From positions 1 to 52,981 of IMG/VR virus record IMGVR_UViG_3300018080_000230: 52,981 nucleotides of DNA, one strand, 5' to 3'. The notes below the pieces were generated by a model that searched no databases, was not told where the DNA came from, and saw only the letters and a program-made list of their open reading frames with translations. The position numbers were made by a program, and so were the translations under genes. The stretch comes from a virus. This document shows, in pieces, positions 50,581 through 52,981 of this stretch (the stretch's first letter is position 1; the number at the start of each line of letters is the position of its first letter).

Positions 50581-51032
50581 CAACTCATCCACACACAATT
50601 TGGGTAATACGAATTGTATCCTTTGCTGGCATAAGTGGCCGGTATTGTTCCGTAGCTGGAACACATATCAGGCTTAATCTCATGAATAGTGCATACCGCT
50701 TTTCCGTTCTCCATAACAAGATGTTTGCACCGATACATATATTTCTTTTCTCCCTGGATGTTTCCGGCCTGAGTAATTCCATTGAACTCATTGGCTTCTC
50801 TTATGAAAATCAGCATTGTATAAATTAGCCAAATCTCATGAGGCACAGTACGTCTTTTTACTTTCGATACCCTGCGCCTTGTTTTATCATGCCAATCTTT
50901 CCAAAGCATATAATTTCTTTTAAGTCTTAATGGCGATAATGGCAAAACAATCTGTGAGCAGCACTGACCGCACCGCTTACATTTCAATTCCTCTTTGGCC
51001 GGGGGCTCTTTTACTGCTGCCACTTTATTCAT
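50580..51032 (-). CDS. CxxCxxCC (YkgJ-type) metal-binding protein, 150 aa
   Basis: ATGA overlap. CKRCGQCC (C18, C21, C24, C25), then YRCKHL and CTIHEIKPDMCSSYG near residues 100-135 match the zinc/iron-chelating CxxCxxCC family. Members occur in bacteria and phages with unclear roles. The middle is basic. It is one of several Cys-cluster proteins in this block. Confidence 0.75.
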   Translation of the reverse strand: MNKVAAVKEPPAKEELKCKRCGQCCSQIVLPLSPLRLKRNYMLWKDWHDKTRRRVSKVKRRTVPHEIWLIYTMLIFIREANEFNGITQAGNIQGEKKYMYRCKHLVMENGKAVCTIHEIKPDMCSSYGTIPATYASKGYNSYYPNCVWMS

Positions 51033-51337
51033 GCTTTCTTTTTCCTCATAAGGTTCTGGTCTATTAAATGGATGAGCCGAATCCTGTCATCCGGCGTACA
51101 GTTTACCAAGTCCCAATGGATAATATGCTGGCCGGTATCATAAAGAGCCGTCTTGCCTTTAATCAGTTTTTCAAAGTGCGCCTTGCTCCACGGCATATCA
51201 AATTTAAGATCACCGATATCCTGTAACTGAGATGGATCACAAATTATCTCATTCGGCTCGAAAGGGAGATTGAGAACAAACTTCTTGAATAAATCAGGAG
51301 TAATGAATAAGTTTACTTTTTTCTTCACGTCAAACAT
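51029..51337 (-). CDS. Hypothetical protein, 102 aa
   Basis: Although the frame is open to 51427, ATG at 51337 overlaps the end of the preceding gene by 8 nt and is the better start. Alpha/beta protein: KVNLFITPDLFKKFVLNLPF, then DTGQHIIHWDLVNCTPDDRI. No family is recognised. It ends in basic residues (RKKKA) and overlaps the next gene. Confidence 0.6.
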   Translation of the reverse strand: MFDVKKKVNLFITPDLFKKFVLNLPFEPNEIICDPSQLQDIGDLKFDMPWSKAHFEKLIKGKTALYDTGQHIIHWDLVNCTPDDRIRLIHLIDQNLMRKKKA

Positions 51338-51575
51338 TAAAATAAATTCTCCCGCTCCCCTTGCAAGTATTACATTTATGTTCCGTGTTATCTGGCAAAA
51401 GGAAAATGCCCGTACCGTTACAATCACCGCATGGTCTTACCTGGTATCCTCGTTCTGATTCATAGGGAAAGATTAGGATAACGCTGCATGGCTCTCGAAA
51501 TATTCCACCTATGATCCACCCGTAATTGCATCCTACCAATTCTGCCGGTGTGAACTCGGTATCTGATTTGTCCAA
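51330..51575 (-). CDS. Small protein with DnaJ-type zinc finger, 81 aa
   Basis: TTG start at 51575 with CGGAGGAG ahead. Residues about 50-76 hold CGDCNGTG and CNTCKGSG, the CxxCxGxG repeat of DnaJ zinc fingers, which binds zinc and often unfolded protein. The N-terminal part is short and unassigned. Phages use such mini-proteins as partners of larger enzymes; the role here is unknown. Confidence 0.7.
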   Translation of the reverse strand: MDKSDTEFTPAELVGCNYGWIIGGIFREPCSVILIFPYESERGYQVRPCGDCNGTGIFLLPDNTEHKCNTCKGSGRIYFNV

Positions 51576-51586
51576 TTAACTCCTCC

Positions 51587-51610
51587 GGTTAATTAACCCC
51601 TGGGGTTAAT
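51587..51610. promoter_or_regulatory. Overlapping palindromes, possible operator
   Basis: GGTTAATTAACC (51587-51598) is a perfect 12-bp palindrome overlapping ATTAACCCC-T-GGGGTTAAT (51592-51610). They lie between a stop and the TTG start of the zinc-finger gene. They could form a weak hairpin on the transcript or bind a dimeric regulator. Confidence 0.45.
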
Positions 51611-51611
51611 C

Positions 51612-52079
51612 TTACTTATAGACCTGCTCATACTTGAACTGAGCAACCACAAGACGATTCAAAGCAGACCCCACGGACTTGGACGTTTTCACAAGCTCGA
51701 ATGTTTCTTCCGGCACTCCCTGATAATGGTACATGGATTTGTTCTTGAACCGGACACGCATCGTACCGTCTTTGAATCCCACACTTTCAATGTTTGAGGA
51801 TTCCACGGACTCCATGCCAAACAACTGATCAACATCCTTAACCCTTTCAAGATAACTCTTTCCATCCGATTCATTATTTTTCGGTGGCGGGTTAGTTGAT
51901 TTGCTGGCCGTCTCCGGCTGTCCGATGTTCATGGCCTGGATGGTCTCTACCATTGCACCCAGGACTTCCAGAATTATGATCTGGTTATCGCAGAGCATTT
52001 TTGCCACACCACTGATTTTTGGTGATTGCCTCAATGACTTTGCATCACCCAGGGCATGTTGAATTTTTTCTTTTAGCAT
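51612..52079 (-). CDS. KTSC-domain protein, 155 aa
   Basis: The N-terminal 60 residues are helical (ISGVAKMLCDNQIIILEVLG) and a Pro/Asn/Ser linker follows. The C-terminal 60 (SSNIESVGFKDGTMRVRFKN; KSMYHYQGVPEETFELVKTS) match the KTSC domain found in phage and bacterial proteins, named after its Lys-Thr-Ser-Cys-like motif; here the corresponding stretch reads KTSKSVG. Function of the domain is not established; nucleic-acid binding has been proposed. It sits in the early or replication-type block. Confidence 0.75.
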   Translation of the reverse strand: MLKEKIQHALGDAKSLRQSPKISGVAKMLCDNQIIILEVLGAMVETIQAMNIGQPETASKSTNPPPKNNESDGKSYLERVKDVDQLFGMESVESSNIESVGFKDGTMRVRFKNKSMYHYQGVPEETFELVKTSKSVGSALNRLVVAQFKYEQVYK

Positions 52080-52082
52080 GAC

Positions 52083-52463
52083 TCACTCCTTGTTTAATTT
52101 TTTATAAATAGCTTCCAGCGCACTCATCAAAGCTATTTGATTTGTTAAAATCCTTCTCAATGGATCGGCCAAACTGAAATTCTCTTTAAACCCTTCGGCC
52201 ATTAATTCAAAGGTGTCCTTTACACCTATCAGCAAAGGTTCAAGATAATCGTATTCTCTTTGATATGGCAAAAACTTAATCTGTGATGGATAAGCTTCAA
52301 TAACTCTGCCGTCCGGCATTTCAATTATACCGACCGTACTCAATCCGTTTTCTGTATCGCCATCTTGCCCCCAGGTATGGAATAAACCCTCCTCGGTTTT
52401 TTCCTCGCCCTGTTTCTTTTCTTCCTTGATCCATTCACGGTATGTTACCTGGCATTTCCGCAT
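52083..52463 (-). CDS. Hypothetical protein, 126 aa
   Basis: GAGGAATAATT then ATG, adjacent to the upstream gene. The first third is charged and may be disordered. Residues 43-65 (TVGIIEMPDGRVIEAYPSQI) form a strand-turn pattern seen in many phage proteins of this size. A helical C-terminal half ends EAIYKKLNKE. Function unknown. Confidence 0.65.
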   Translation of the reverse strand: MRKCQVTYREWIKEEKKQGEEKTEEGLFHTWGQDGDTENGLSTVGIIEMPDGRVIEAYPSQIKFLPYQREYDYLEPLLIGVKDTFELMAEGFKENFSLADPLRRILTNQIALMSALEAIYKKLNKE

Positions 52464-52465
52464 AA

Positions 52466-52981
52466 TTATTCCTCGCTTTCGTAATTTTCCATGAAGTCTT
52501 GCATCTTCTCCTTATCCACTTCTTCTTGGTCAAGCTGCTCTTGGTACAAATCCATATCCATTAAATCCTCAATGGCTTTTGTCAAAAGCTTATTAAGGAC
52601 TTTGGGCTCAAGCGCATCCACTTCCCAGGATGTCCCGCCGTGTTTGCTAATATACCATCCGGCCCTTGGGTCTGTTATCTTTGCCGGGTTTGGCGGGGGA
52701 TTGTACCTGGTAATCTGCTGCCTGGTAAGTGCGATATGAATAACGTCAATGGAAATTCCAAATTCTTCTTCTCGCTCCGTGATATCCCGTATCATATCCA
52801 GACCGGACGGATCATGGTCTCCCAGGTAAATCAATTTTAATTCCTGGTCATTGTATTTGCTGGCATTTGCATAACGCTGGTATGCATCATGCATAGCCGT
52901 ACAGCTTGAATACCCACGATTGACCATTAGCCGGACATGGTATTTATTTGTAACTCTTTTCAGGACGTTTGATAGCGCATC
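52466..52981 (-). CDS. TOPRIM-domain protein, 5' end cut by window edge
   Basis: The frame stays open through 18 codons to the right edge (DALSNVLKRVTNKYHVRLMV), so the ATG at 52927 is internal and the gene is partial. It continues NRGYSSCTAMHDAYQRYA and LKLIYLGDHDPSGLDMIRDI. The GDHDPSG stretch is the D-x-D of TOPRIM folds, and the layout matches phage TOPRIM proteins related to topoisomerase VI A/Spo11-type or OLD-like nucleases. A role in DNA processing is expected. The C-terminal acidic tail is Glu/Asp/Gln-rich. Confidence 0.75.
   Translation of the reverse strand, partial: DALSNVLKRVTNKYHVRLMVNRGYSSCTAMHDAYQRYANASKYNDQELKLIYLGDHDPSGLDMIRDITEREEEFGISIDVIHIALTRQQITRYNPPPNPAKITDPRAGWYISKHGGTSWEVDALEPKVLNKLLTKAIEDLMDMDLYQEQLDQEEVDKEKMQDFMENYESEE

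Noticed and set aside
1-52981. tRNA or rRNA genes
   Set aside because: No cloverleaf with TTC-anchored T arm or rRNA core sequence was noticed on reading.

Overview
This window is about 53 kb of a contractile-tailed double-stranded DNA bacteriophage (myovirus-type Caudoviricetes), or a large prophage of that type. Nearly every gene lies on the minus strand, so transcription runs from high to low coordinates. The set is diagnostic: terminase large subunit, portal, Mu gpF-like minor head protein, prohead protease, scaffold, major capsid, tail sheath, tail tube, tape measure, hub, spike, gp25-like wedge, gpJ-like wedge and fibres. Genes are packed with ATGA, GTGA, TAATG or TGATG stop/start overlaps and AAGGAG-type ribosome binding sites. 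Base composition is intermediate. The host cannot be named from the sequence; ordinary TTGACA -35 boxes and strong AAGGAG sites only say that it is a bacterium with standard signals.

Layout in transcription order. (1) 52,981-46,747: a non-structural block of small genes (TOPRIM protein, KTSC-domain protein, several Cys-rich zinc-binding proteins, a membrane coiled-coil protein, a phage N6-adenine methyltransferase) ending in two hairpins and an intrinsic terminator. (2) 46,610-44,346: terminase large subunit, followed by a terminator and then a TTGACA promoter. (3) 44,120-41,129: portal and MuF-like head protein. (4) 41,132-31,047: about 10 kb of unusual, mostly lysine-rich proteins between the MuF gene and the protease. 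It includes a 1278-residue SNF2-like helicase with an N-terminal module and looks like a virion-cargo or ejection set. (5) 30,848-23,664: protease, scaffold, capsid, candidate surface proteins, an M15-type peptidase and neck genes. (6) 23,664-12,215: connectors, tail completion, sheath, tube, chaperone-like pair, tape measure, hub and spike. (7) 12,215-2,148: baseplate wedge and fibres. (8) 2,251-1,090: an inserted-looking cassette with a plus-strand HNH endonuclease gene, divergent TTGACA promoters, a direct and inverted repeat between them, and a minus-strand region of about 400 nt that folds as a large structured RNA. (9) 1,059-1: five small unknown genes.

The most interesting parts are the candidate large structured RNA next to the HNH gene (1,095-1,490), the helicase-containing module inside the head operon (31-41 kb), and a series of terminator-like hairpins placed directly in front of late-gene start codons, which suggests attenuation of expression within the late operon. 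Family assignments come from reading the translated sequences and recognising motifs. No database search was possible.
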